NCBI GenBank assembly: GCA_029204045.2
Contig: JAQNDB010000318.1
Span: 1 to 64,000, forward strand
Direction: 5' to 3'
DNA: 64,000 bases
Source of the DNA: Tillandsia leiboldiana
Taxonomy: Eukaryota > Streptophyta > Magnoliopsida > Poales > Bromeliaceae
The first letter of the stretch is position 1. Each line of letters starts with the position of its first letter. Below the pieces are notes generated by a model. That model saw nothing but the letters and a program-made list of their open reading frames with translations. It was not told the DNA's origin and did no database searches. Position numbers and translations under genes: made by a program. Positions 1 through 10,351 of this stretch are shown here, piece by piece.

Positions 1-2079
1 ATGATAGTTCATCAAAAAGGTGGCCTAACTAGGTGCCATTTTAAACATGCAAAAGTCCTTTACTAAGCAAGATAAATCTTTGTATTCAATTCTTACATAT
101 ATGCCTTGGTTTAAAATATCTGAATATAACCTTCCATAAGCGGATTTGACACATGCATAAGCCCTCATAAACTTTAAGTATGAAAACGGATTGTAGCCGG
201 TTATTACCAGTTATTAGTGTCCAGTCCCTAAAGAAGACACTATCAGTCTGAGCCCTTTTCTTTCATTAAGCATGCTCTGTTCATTTTTACTAGTATGTTG
301 GCCATATTACAAAATACAAGCTCCAATCGCTAGGTTGGTTGTCCAAAATAGAGGTTAACAACGGTACCACTCACACCTCGACGCGCTAAAAATCCCTGTC
401 CCAAATGCGAGAACCGCGCGCGCATAACCAAAACACACCGCAATGCTGTTCCAACCTCCAGAAGAACATACATAATTTTGTCCTTCAACATCACAAAATC
501 TGTCCCAAAATTACCGATCTTCCAAAGATCTCAGATTTTCACCTCGGAAGGGTGCTCAGAAAATTCTAATAAAAATACCGTCGCGTTCCTTGCGACGAAC
601 CCGTCGACAACGAGTACCTGCACGTTCAAACCGAGCTTCCTTCGTTGAGATACAAATTCGGCAAGGGGAACACCCCAAACAAAACTGTGCAGAATTTCTG
701 TACCAAAAAAGTTACAGAGAAAGGAGATTGCCACTTCGAAAATATTCAAAAAAATCTGAGAAAATTCCAGGAGGTTCCTCGGAGATGTAGATGAGAAATG
801 CCTTTTGAATCACCTCGTGCGTCGCCTGAGCGCGAAGTTATAGCCAAATCAAGCAGGTGCTGTCCAAAACTCCGCGAGAAAAATGGGTCACAAAGAAGCT
901 CGGAAAACTCAAAAATCCACATGAAAACCAGGGCTACTCAAAATATCAAAAATGAAGCCCTACCTGTCTAGAGTCCAACGGCGCAAAAATCCCTGAATCG
1001 GAGGTCAGGGTGAGCCGGGGGAGCCTAAACACTGCGAAGGGACGAAACGGGTCGTCTGAACGAGTGTTGCGCCGCGCCGGAAAATGACCAACCTCGAAAA
1101 AACGTGCTCCTAAAATCTCGGAGTGAGCGACAAGAAGGGTTTCAGGTAGAGGAAGATTTTTCATTAAGGGTTCACTGTGGAAATCCTCACAGAAATGAGC
1201 AAAGGGCCCCCCAAAAGGCCTTTATATAGGCTGCCAACACCCCCCCCTTTTTGTCGGATTCGGGGCGCCACTTTCGGGCGCCCGAAAGAATCCTCGAAGC
1301 AGGTCGGACGGGGGGCCGTCCGCCGCCCGAAAGTCCCGGGGCGGCCACGTGTCCCCCCGCACAGCAACAGCCGTGCGGGCGACTGGCCCGCCCGCCACGT
1401 GGCCCGGGTGCGCTGGAGGCGGTGCATGCCCCCTCCGCTGGCCGGACCACCTGGCCCGCACTCGAGTGCGGGCCATGTGCGGCCGCCAGCCGCACTGTGG
1501 CCCTGCCCGGCCCGCGCCCCGAGTCCCGGCGCTCGGGCCCGCGTGGACCGAGTCAGGTGGACCACCAACCAGCCGGCGACGCGTGTCGTGCGCCCGGTCC
1601 ACGAGCCCCGCGCCAACCTCCCTGGACCCGCGCCGCGTGCTCCGTCCAATCCGAAGCGCCAGCGGCCACATCCGCGCGGTCCATGCACCGCCGCGCCTCC
1701 TCCGTGGACGAGCGACGTGAGCCGCCCAATAATGGGCCCGCCACGTGGCACTGTCCGGTCCACGGAGCCCCCATGCACCGAAAACCGGAAATCCCCCGAA
1801 ACTTCCGGGAAGCCCGCATTTGGTCATCCGGACTCCAAATCGACAAATAATAGTCGTTTTCAAGCGTGTTTTCCGGCCTGAATCCAAATCCGAACTCCGC
1901 TGGCCCAGTGTCTTCTCCAAAATTCAGAAAACACAGCCGAAGACCAAATCCGCTAAAATACCACACATGGGTCCATCTGTGGCACCCCTTTGATGCACCA
2001 TGGGCCAGACACACCAACCACTAGGTGTTCTACACAGTGGATCAACAAAAAACTGTACGGGAAAACCAGAATACTACAC
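1..2079 (-). repeat. Partial long LTR (copy H), gypsy lineage
   Basis: This stretch aligns by eye with the U3-side half of the long LTRs found later in the window. Shared landmarks include the 'gtggcctaactaggtg' block near its start, the gag-like upstream block at 480-1160, a GC-rich 500-bp block (about 1250-1720), and the terminal part with 'gaatccaaatccgaa'. It appears to end with ...CTACACA at 2079, matching the CA end of the other LTRs. The low end lies outside the window. Sequence after 2079 is not a polypurine tract, so this is a solo LTR or the 5' LTR of a minus-strand element. Open frames across the GC block are low-complexity artefacts. Confidence 0.7.
1221..1228 (-). promoter_or_regulatory. 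Putative TATA box of LTR H
   Basis: On the minus strand this reads TATATAAA. It sits in the same place relative to the GC-rich block as the TATAAATAGG boxes of LTRs A-D. Transcription would run toward lower coordinates. Confidence 0.45.
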
Positions 2080-2575
2080 AAGCTGACCAAGTCAAGAGAA
2101 AACAAAGAATGTTCTTCAAAATGGTTCAGAATCAGAAGACGAAGAAGATTGGGACACATTTTGTGAAGAAGTACAACAAATGTTGATGACGAAGATAGGT
2201 TCATCTAAAGCAAAAGAATTAGATGAAGTCTTCCTCAACAACCAGCAGCACACAAGGAGCAACAATTCGAGGGGCAGAGGATTCAGATCATGAACCCCTC
2301 ACAGAGCACGCTCTCTGCCTAAAGAATCTCCTTGTAAAGAAGTCAAAATACACTTTCAGCATCCACGCAATCCCTTCTACCTCCAAGAGAAACATCACAA
2401 AAGCTGCTATAGTATCTATGCAACAAGAACAACGGAAAATGGCTGAAGAACAAGAAAGAATGTCGGCTGACATTCACAAGATGAAACAAAATTTTTCCAC
2501 CTGTCAAGGATGCTTAAAGGGATTTTGAACAAATTGGAGTGCAGTAGCTCTGAGGATTCTGAGTCCGACAACTGA
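2080..2575 (+). pseudogene. Degraded unidentified ORF upstream of Sirevirus 3' region
   Basis: I do not recognise this sequence. One plus-strand frame from about 2105 encodes an acidic stretch (ESEDEEDWDTFCEEVQQ). A second frame (2223-2528) encodes a Gln/Glu/Lys-rich, probably helical segment (QEQRKMAEEQERMSADIHKM). A third frame ends in SSSEDSESDN and a stop near 2573. The open frame hops between frames, which suggests one gene broken by indels. Position just 5' of a Sirevirus 3' non-coding region suggests a gag-like or extra ORF of that element. A fragment of another retroelement or endogenous pararetrovirus is not excluded. Confidence 0.35.
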
Positions 2576-3220
2576 ATTTCTTTCTGACATATCTTTCTGG
2601 TTTGCAGGTTTTTAGTTTTAGTTCTTTTTTTTAATCTCTCCTTTTATTTTGTAATTTTGGCTTGTTTTGTGACAAAAAGGGGGAGAGAGAGACAAACAAT
2701 GATCGAAAGTGATCGTCTTATGGTTGTGAATTTTGAACAACTTTGAACTATGAAAGGTAGTATGACCTCAACTTTTGGTTTTATAATGTGTGATTGCATG
2801 CCTCGACTAACTATTTGACTAACTATTTGGGCATGTAATATAACTAACAAGTTGCTTGTTGACTAACCTTTCTATGACATTTGGATTTCTAATGCTTAGA
2901 GGATATGTTGCTTTTGATTGTGATCTCATTACATATCTGAATTTGTAAATGTCATGGTGAGTATAAACTCTATCTCTGTGCTTGGTTTTGTTTGCAAAAA
3001 TTCTTGAGGTATCTAACGATCTCTTTTGTCAAAAATATTTTCTTTTGCAGAGAGTACAGATGTCTAAGTCTAGAGTCTGTTCTAGGAGTTTATCTCATGT
3101 ATTTAATTTTATTTTGATCTCCAATATAAATTTTTGTTGTATGGTGATAGCACAAAAATATCTTTTTGAATTTTCTTGAGTGGATTTGTGTTTTGTCACG
3201 AAACTGCCGAAAGGGGAGAT
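2576..3220 (+). mobile_element. Sirevirus 3' non-coding region with polypurine tract (copy 1)
   Basis: AT-rich and non-coding. It contains the Sirevirus-style phrase 'tgtgacaaaaagggggaga' near 2670 and ends in the polypurine tract AAAGGGGAGAT (3210-3220) directly before the TGTTACAGG start of the LTR. A stretch at about 2795-2930 reappears in reverse orientation at 44289-44425. Confidence 0.75.
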
Positions 3221-4481
3221 TGTTACAGGAATTTGTGTTGGCGTAGTTCGTGAAATTGATTAAGTCTTGAAGATTGAAGATGAAGAAGTTTGGATCATAA
3301 CCTCAATCTCAAGAAAGAAGGAATTCAAAAGGATCAGGTACGTTTAACTAAATAATTTTGGTGATCCGAAATACTTCGTATAGTATAGAAACACTTGGAT
3401 GAATTTTTAATTGCATAAAATCAAAAACTGGACATACTACATGTTCAGAGTCCGGACCTGACATTACAGTCCGGACCCCGAACATAGGATAGTTCATGCG
3501 CAATTCCAGTCCGGACCCGGTCACTTCAGTCCGGACCCCGAACGTGGAATTTGCAGGAATTGCATGAACAGTCCGGACCGTAGAAATTACAGTCCGGACC
3601 CCAAAGGTATGTTTTTCTGGAAAAAGTCTGTTTCGCTACGACAGTTCGGACCGCCATAATTCCAGTCCGGACCGTCGTCCTGTAAAATTCCAGAAAAGGT
3701 TAGTTTTTGATTCTTATCCTCTTCCAACGGTTTCTAACCTATAAATAGACCCTATGATTCATTTTTTAGGGTAGATCCGTATACGACCGAAATAGAAAAA
3801 TCCACATATAGAGAAGAAAGGAAATAACGAGAATAAATCTATGTTTCTTATCTATATTGATTAATTTGATTCTAGGTTTTCAAACTCAGATTTTGAGTAG
3901 AATCAAATTAATGAATACTTAGATGGTTTTTCTGATCTATTTCTAATCTAAGTATTCGGCGGATCATCACCACCCAAAAACAACGATTTTCCCAAAAATC
4001 GACGCGTGGACTCGCGTGGTCTTGTGGATTCAAGGTGCAACCGCTCTCATGGATTCGGAGCGAGGTACGTGTCGTGGATTCGAGACGTGCTACTGGGTGA
4101 AGACCGTGAATTCGGTCGGACGTCGTGGATTCGACATTGGACGCCGTGGATTCGGCGTTGGACGCAAATCGTGGATTCGAGGAGCGTTGCGGAGCGAGCG
4201 GAGAAGATCTACTAGGAGCGTATGGAAAGGTTGAGTCGTAAGTGAGTACGGTATATCACCTTGTACGTGTTTTAATTCTAGTGGATTTCGCCGTGTTATC
4301 GGTCCCGTGGGTTTTTTACTCCGGTTTGGAGTTTTTCACGTAAAAATCGTGCGTGTTATTTTCATTTCCGCATTGGGTTTTATTGCGCAAACGATTTTTG
4401 AGTGTTTACCGGTTTACACCTATTCACACCCCCCTCTAGGTGTTTTTCTCCTATTTAGATCCAATTAATCATAACCCAACA
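3221..4481 (+). repeat. Sirevirus 3' LTR (copy 1)
   Basis: A 1261-bp LTR starting TGTTACAGG and ending CCCAACA. It is homologous along its length to the LTR at 58217-59574. Inside are eight AGTCCGGACC-type palindromes (about 3450-3672), a TATA box TATAAATAG at 3740, and repeated GTGGATTCG-like motifs (about 4003-4180). The polypurine tract immediately upstream marks it as the 3' LTR of a plus-strand element whose pol is missing from this window. Confidence 0.85.
3740..3749 (+). promoter_or_regulatory. TATA box of Sirevirus LTR copy 1
   Basis: TATAAATAGA lies just downstream of the palindrome array and matches the box at 58793 in the other plus-strand LTR. Confidence 0.6.
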
Positions 4482-4606
4482 AAATCAACCACTGTACAAC
4501 TGGAAATAATACAACAATGTCCATCTCCCAAAAATGATAATCATACAATATCCTCTTATACAAAGCTCAAAACTCACAGGGAGATATCTCCAATAAATAC
4601 ATCAGT
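4482..4606 (-). repeat. Left fragment of long LTR G
   Basis: Between the Sirevirus LTR end and the tandem array is 125 bp resembling the early part of the long-LTR family (compare 'ggaaataatacaacaatg' with 'ggaaataaaatacaatac' in LTRs A-E). It continues at 40599 after the array, so the array was inserted into this LTR. The first 150 or so bases of LTR G are not visible. Confidence 0.6.
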
Positions 4607-4611
4607 GTACA

Positions 4612-7600
4612 TGTCACGCTCCGGTGTAAACCAGAACCCGGGCCCGTCTACAGATCCGCCGTGCACACGGTATTTCCTGTGTACACGAAGCGCCAAACCT
4701 GCTCAGATATAAGAGATAATAATAAAAGAGCAATAAAAACAGAGCTGAACTAAAATCTAATACATCTCAGACTGAAGCTGGAAATAAAATACATTACATC
4801 TGTATAAATGATACATCAGTCCCTCCCAGCTCACCAAAAAAAATACAACCTGCTGGCAAAAGCCAGTCCCAAATGTAACAGTACAACCGTCTGAGGAAAC
4901 CTGGTACCCGAACAGTCCAGCTAACACGCTCATCCTGCCTCGAGATCTATTACTCAGCCGTCCTCTCTCCTCGACCCGCCGCTGAAAGCCCAGCAGCACC
5001 CGCAGAAGACACTGCAAAACAAGGGAGAAGAAAAAGAAGAAAGAAGAATGGGGGTGAGAACTACTAGTAAACCAGTAGCCTCCCCTAGTGGGTAAAACCT
5101 CAAACTCTGACACACCCACTAGGGTCTACCAGAGGCAAAAAGGAAAGAAGAGTGGTAAGAAATGAAACCGCTGAAAAAGGGAAATCTACCACTACTATGC
5201 CTCTAAAATACAGTCCTAGATTGGAATAACCGTATGCAACAATAACCAACCGTCCCAGATGAACCCAATCTGTACCACCCTCATCATCGGGCAAGAAAGC
5301 TGCGCCGATGTGATAGCAAAGTTCCTGCTGCCCGCCCTCATCATCGGGCAAATAAGCCGCGCCGATGTGATAGCAAAAATTGTCCATAACTGTCTGGCCC
5401 CGGCCTCCGGAGGGGATCTCGAGGGGAGCGACCCACACGAGTAAAGCATCACCGGGCAATAACCGCGCCGGTGTGATAAAAGCAGGATTGGATCACAACT
5501 ATAAAGCCCCAGGGGAACACAACCCTCCACTAAAAGAAAACTGATTCCCAATCAGATGCAAACGTAACCATCCGGTCAATCGCCCAATATCCGCGATTGC
5601 TGCAATACCCCACAATCAACATCCAAGTCTCACAACCGACCTCCGGTCAACCGCCCAATATCCGCGGTCGCCGGAATAACCCACATCACAATCATGTCCC
5701 ACATCCGACATCTGGTCAACTGCCTACTATCCGCGGTTGCCACAAAACCCTCTAGTCCATAATCATGTCCTATCACCGATGTCCTATAACCGACATCCGG
5801 TCAACCGCCCAATATCCGCGTCGCCGCCAAAACCAATAATCCATAATCCAGGCCCCGGCTACACTATCCCACCCCTGCTCAAACCGAGCAACAAATACCA
5901 CCTGACTACGAAAGGAGAAAAGAAACAAACAAGGTTTCTCCTAAGTCAAGTTCCAGCATGAAAGTGTAGCGATAAAAGATGGCCTATCTAGATGTCCATA
6001 CAAGCATGCAAGTGTTCTCAAGGAAACAAAGGAAAAGGTGTCCAATAGTGGTTCCACATGTGTAACAATTAATAACTCCGCATAGATATAACCATCATGC
6101 TAAAACATTATCCAACCACACATGTCTATAATCCATGTTCCATGATAAAGCATCACTATCCACCTATGCATGTCATAAAATCCTCAAATAGTACCAACCA
6201 CTAACAGGATAATCATATAGTCCAAAATAAATAATCCAATCCACATGCAAGGTTAAACGCTAACATTCCATCCATACCATTATGTATAAGTCCCAACCAC
6301 TATCAAATATCCACAATAGTAATTTCCATATGAAGGGCTCACAATTTATATTACTTTAAGGATGCATGTCCAAATAAAGGGATCACTCTAATATTCCTAG
6401 TGAGCATGTCAAAACAGAGGTAAACAACAACCACCCACCTGGACACGCGCAATCCTCAGCTGTAAAGCCTCCTCGCTGTCCAATATCCCCTTTTCACAGC
6501 AAATGCTCAAACAGATAAACCGCCGCGATCGCTGTTCACAATTACCCCAAAACATACACACAAATAAGCACACAAGTATCCGCAAACATGCTGTCCAGAA
6601 TTCAGTCCCAAGATGCCCTATTTTTACCTGCGAGAAGTGCCCAGAAAATTCCAAGAAAAATACTCTCACGATCCTCGCGACGAACCGGTCGAAACGAGTA
6701 CCTGCATGCTCAAATCCGAGTTTCCTACACTGAGAAACAAATCCGACAAGGGAACCACCCCGAAATAAACTGCTCTCAAAAACTGTAGCACTAATTCCTG
6801 TAAACAGAGATTTCTCAGTTTCGAAAAATATTAAGAAAATTCCAAGAAAATTTGGGGATATTCCTCGTGATGTGAAGACGCAAAATGCCTTTTGAATCAC
6901 CCCAATCCGATGCCTGTGCACGAAGATATGGCCGAAATACCGAACCGCTGTCCAAAACTCCCCCCAAGAAAAAGGGTCAAATGGAAGCTCGGGGAACTCC
7001 AAGATAAACTCGAAATGAGGAGGAGCTCAAAACACGAAGATCAAAGCCCTACCTGTCGTGAGTCCAACGGCGCAAGAATCGCCTAATCGGAGGTCGGAGT
7101 AAGCCGGGGGAGTGCTCGTACCAAAATACGACGAAGAAGATCACAAACGAACGAGCGTCGTGCCGCGCCGTAAAAATGGAAACCTCGGGATGCATGCCGC
7201 TGAAAAATCTGGAAATTTGCAGATGGAACCGGCTCTGGGAGAGGAGGATTTCTTGTGAAGGTGGCACAGTGAAAAGATGAACAGGGAAGAAGCTCTCTTC
7301 AGTGGGACTCGTCCTATTTATATGCTGGAAGAAACAAATCCAAAAATACCCATCCTGTCCTTTTTTCCGGGCGCTCCGGATTTTCGGGCGGCTACAGTGT
7401 TGGGCCCGGCCCAACACTGTGCGCGCCCGAAAGCCCCTCGGGCCTCCACGTCGCCCACAAAACAGGCAACAGCGGGAGCCACCACTCCCGCTGCGCCGCG
7501 TGGCCACCCCCGGGGATCGACACGTGGCGCCCCCAACGCGCGGGAAACCGCGGTCAGCGCCCACGTGCCGCCTGCCAGCGTCGCCTGCCAACCCTGTCGG

Positions 7601-8232
7601 ACACGCGCCCCGAGGCCATCCGCACTCGTTCGGTGCACCGAGCGCGCTACACCGCACCAACCACCGGCCGCCACGTGTCCACCCCGGTCCACCGTGCGCC
7701 CCGCGCTCTCCGTAGACCGCGCCCCGCGGACCGGCCCACTCCCGAGCCGCCACGCATCCAGCCCCCGGTGCACGCCCGCCGCGTGGACCGGGCGGCCCGC
7801 CGCGCTGCCCGCCGCTGCCCCGCCGCTGCCCGCCGCCGCCGCCGCTGCCCGCCGGCGGCCGGAAACACTGTTCCGGCATGAACAGTAACCAATGCGCAAA
7901 ATATCAAGTAGGTAGTCCATTTTGACCGTTTTCGCGCGCTGAATCCAAATTCGATGTCCGATTTGCCAAATTCCATTCCCAAAATTTGCCGAAGGCATCC
8001 GGAAAGGTGTTCCTCGGTCCAAACTTCGCGCTGAGTCCATTTTTAATATCTGCTTCGCGCGAAACCACTTCTAAAGATCCGACGGAGTCCACTGATCACC
8101 CACGTGATCCGTTAAGCCCGAAGTCCGCCACTTGTGTCCAATTGGTGCACAAACACCTCCAACACACTGTACAGGCTCCCCAGATGTCACCAATGACTCT
8201 ACCACAGCTCTGCAGAGATCCAGGTCATCACA
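4612..8232 (-). repeat. LTR A (3' LTR of the array)
   Basis: A 3621-bp LTR. In plus orientation it runs TGTCACGCTCCGG ... CAGGTCATCACA. Contents from low to high coordinates: CATCGGGCAA-type repeats (5280-5380), a single copy of the 36-bp CATCACCGGG unit at 5443, four hairpin units with CCGGTCAACCGCCC (5560-5830), an AT-rich stretch to about 6400, a TATA box, a GC-rich block (7380-7870), and the U3 end. The GC block yields long spurious frames on both strands. Confidence 0.9.
7313..7322 (-). promoter_or_regulatory. TATA box of LTR A
   Basis: The minus strand reads TATAAATAGG. The same box occurs at 13095-13104, 28405-28414 and 39681-39690 in LTRs B, C and D. It implies a U3 of about 0.9 kb and about 2.7 kb of R plus U5. 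Confidence 0.65.
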
Positions 8233-8354
8233 TCCTCCCCCACTAAAAGAAAGTTTCGTCCTCGAAACTAAAGTTATTCCTCAATCCGGAATCTCAACCA
8301 AATAGAGGGGGTAAATATCCAATCATCCACCACTCAAGCTCCCAAGGCTGTCTA

Positions 8355-8459
8355 ATACCTTCTCCAGAGACGCGATACAACCCTCGGGTCTCTAACTAGA
8401 ACAAAATAGAGGCGGGCATTCCAGAAAAACCGCACCACCTCATCCAAGTACAGCTGGGC
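8355..8459 (-). pseudogene. Integrase core relic (internal 1)
   Basis: The minus-strand frame reads AQLYLDEVVR, then a scrambled stretch, then VRDPR..SRLW. This matches the segment around the second catalytic Asp of gypsy integrases; the nested Tekay has AQVYLSEIVRLHG and SDRDTRF. Same-position copies occur at 14149-14253 and 29459-29564. About 35 codons remain and none could be functional. Confidence 0.7.
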
Positions 8460-8790
8460 TAACCGCTCGAGCTACCAAGTAGTCTGCATCGGTACAAGCA
8501 TCCGCTCCTCCCAGGGCCCCCGATAAACCAACCACCAGTCCATCGACACAAAAGCTTGATCCCAATACCTCTGTACTCCCAAGGTATCCAATATAAATCC
8601 CCCATCTGATCACGTAGCCTCTGATCTCAAGTCTTTAAACCGTCGGGATGTAGAAGCAATTCCCCGACTCTCCGGCCTCAACACACAGCCATAGGCAGTC
8701 GAGAAAACCAGATTACAAATCCACCTTCAGGAAGACCCGGGACCCTTACAGTTGGTAAATCAAATCCTCCATGCTCGACAAGGGTGCTAG

Positions 8791-8885
8791 CTCCCGATGG
8801 TCACTTCATCAAATTCCCGGGGATCCACACAAAGACGAAGTGAACCAACCGTCCACAACTCGAATAGCACCGGCACCCCAAAGGC
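8791..8885 (-). pseudogene. Reverse transcriptase relic (internal 1)
   Basis: The minus-strand frame contains GVPVLF and GSLRLCVDPREFDEVTI. This matches the gypsy RT block GAPVLF...DGSLRLCIDYREINKVT seen intact at 18802-18882. It is an isolated fragment without the YxDD-type box. Copies lie at 14587-14679 (cut by the nested Tekay) and about 29895-29990. Confidence 0.75.
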
Positions 8886-9793
8886 GACACACTTGGTCTG
8901 ACAAACTTCCAAAACATCGAATCCTGGAGTTGTGTCCTCAACTCCCAAACTAGTGACATGCAAGACCACTCCGATAAGAGAACAGCTGGGAACTCGCAAC
9001 CAAAGGGGGTATCCCCGAGTCCCAGCGCCGCCGTAGGTCCCTCAACCACACCAGCCAAGAGTCTACTCATCCACTTCGAAACACCCGCCTCGCTCCCGAA
9101 GTCAAAACTATAGAGGCGAAGATAACCCTCAAGCAACCCAAGTGCACCAACACCTCCGGGCCTGGCTCCCCAAGAAAACTGTCCTTGCGGCATAATCAAC
9201 CGCCGCGAAAGAAAACTGAACCCGCCAGCCCAACAAGTACCACCACACCCACCGCTGTAACCTATGCGCTCTGACAGTCTCAGAAATCCACTATCCTGAA
9301 AAAAAGAAATCGGGAATGCCTCCTCCGACTGATCTGTCCTCCATCACCCGGCGCCAAGCGCCTCAATCAGAACTAGCCTCAGGCGGTAGATCCCAACCTA
9401 AAGGAACTACAATACCACGCTCCACACCCGGCGCCTACTCCAATGAGGCGTCCCTAATCCGTACTGGAGGGACCCAATGAGTTAAAAGGTATCTTGGCGC
9501 AATCCACTCTCAAACACTCATATCCTATGCGCCCCGTCCCTCTACACATGGAGCGTGCAGTTCAGCAACTGCGTTAACTCTTGACATAAAAAGCCTCCAA
9601 GTACTCTCTATCCCCCCACCGAACAAGACCCTGCCTCCAAGGGCTCCATACTCTATCCACGAATCGGGATGACTCATCCGCCAAAACTGGCTCACTCGAT
9701 CGTCGCAATCCCACAGCTTACCCGCTGTCAACAATCCACCCTGCCTCGGTGCCCCAACACTAAACATCGGGACGGAGGGGGCTACTCGCTACT

Positions 9794-9910
9794 CCGACAA
9801 CTGTGCCACTGCGCTGATCCGACAACTGTGCCACTGCGCTGATCCGACAACTGTGCCACTGCGCCGATCCGACAACTGTGCCACTGCGCTGATCCGACAA
9901 CTGTGTCACC
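9794..9910 (+). repeat. 25-bp tandem repeat in internal 1
   Basis: Four full copies and one partial copy of a 25-bp unit beginning CCGACAACTGTGCCACTG. Internal 2 (25128-25202) and internal 3 (30898-30972) have three full copies plus a partial one. Confidence 0.9.
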
Positions 9911-10330
9911 TCTCCGCTGATCTGCCTCCAACACACCTACCCTTCGGGTCCGGAGCTCTCAGACTCAAATCTGGGTATCCGGCCCGAAACAACCTGCTCA
10001 GACCCAACTGCCGCACCAAGGTGCACCCGGATCAGGGCCCAACGTCGGGGAGACACCGCTCACCACGACAAAACCGCAAATCATCACACCCCAAACACTC
10101 GACCCAATCTAGCGAAAGTTAAGGACATCCCTCTATTTTTGTAACTTTATGTTGTCTGCAGCCAACATAACTGTCCCACAAAAATAGGATATGTCGATCC
10201 CTCTTCACTCACAGGAAGAGTCAAACAAACAAATCACCGACTTTCACAAAATGTCGCGTCTCTCACGCACTAACATCCTAGGGTCCGCCGAAAAGCCTAG
10301 GGTTTCCTAAGTCCCAAATGACCTATCCCT

Positions 10331-10344
10331 AAGCTCTGATACCA
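10331..10344 (-). other. Primer-binding site (internal 1)
   Basis: The minus strand reads TGGTATCAGAGCTT eight bases inside the LTR B edge, fitting initiator-Met tRNA priming. Equivalent sites are at 25640-25653 and 31389-31402. Confidence 0.8.
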
Positions 10345-10351
10345 CCTAATC

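Larger units (their letters stand above)
8233..10351 (-). mobile_element. Internal region 1 of array (non-autonomous)
   Basis: A 2119-bp internal region with no intact ORF. On the minus strand it opens with a PBS and closes with GTTTCGAGGACGAAAC and a polypurine tract (plus strand TCCTCCCCCAC, 8233-8243). Only short decayed pol scraps survive, listed separately. Large LTRs around a short coding-free interior fit the LARD category of non-autonomous element. Confidence 0.85.

Noticed and set aside
1164..1778. Possible host gene in LTR H
   Set aside because: Position and composition match the GC-rich U3 block of the other long LTRs.
7049..8040. Frames of 137-276 codons across the GC-rich block of LTR A, and equivalents in B, C, D, G, E and H
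   Set aside because: Same GC-block effect; frames occur on both strands and overlap the LTR promoter. No conserved domain is visible.
9794..9910. CRISPR-like appearance of regular short repeats
   Set aside because: Units are contiguous with no spacers, inside a plant retrotransposon interior.
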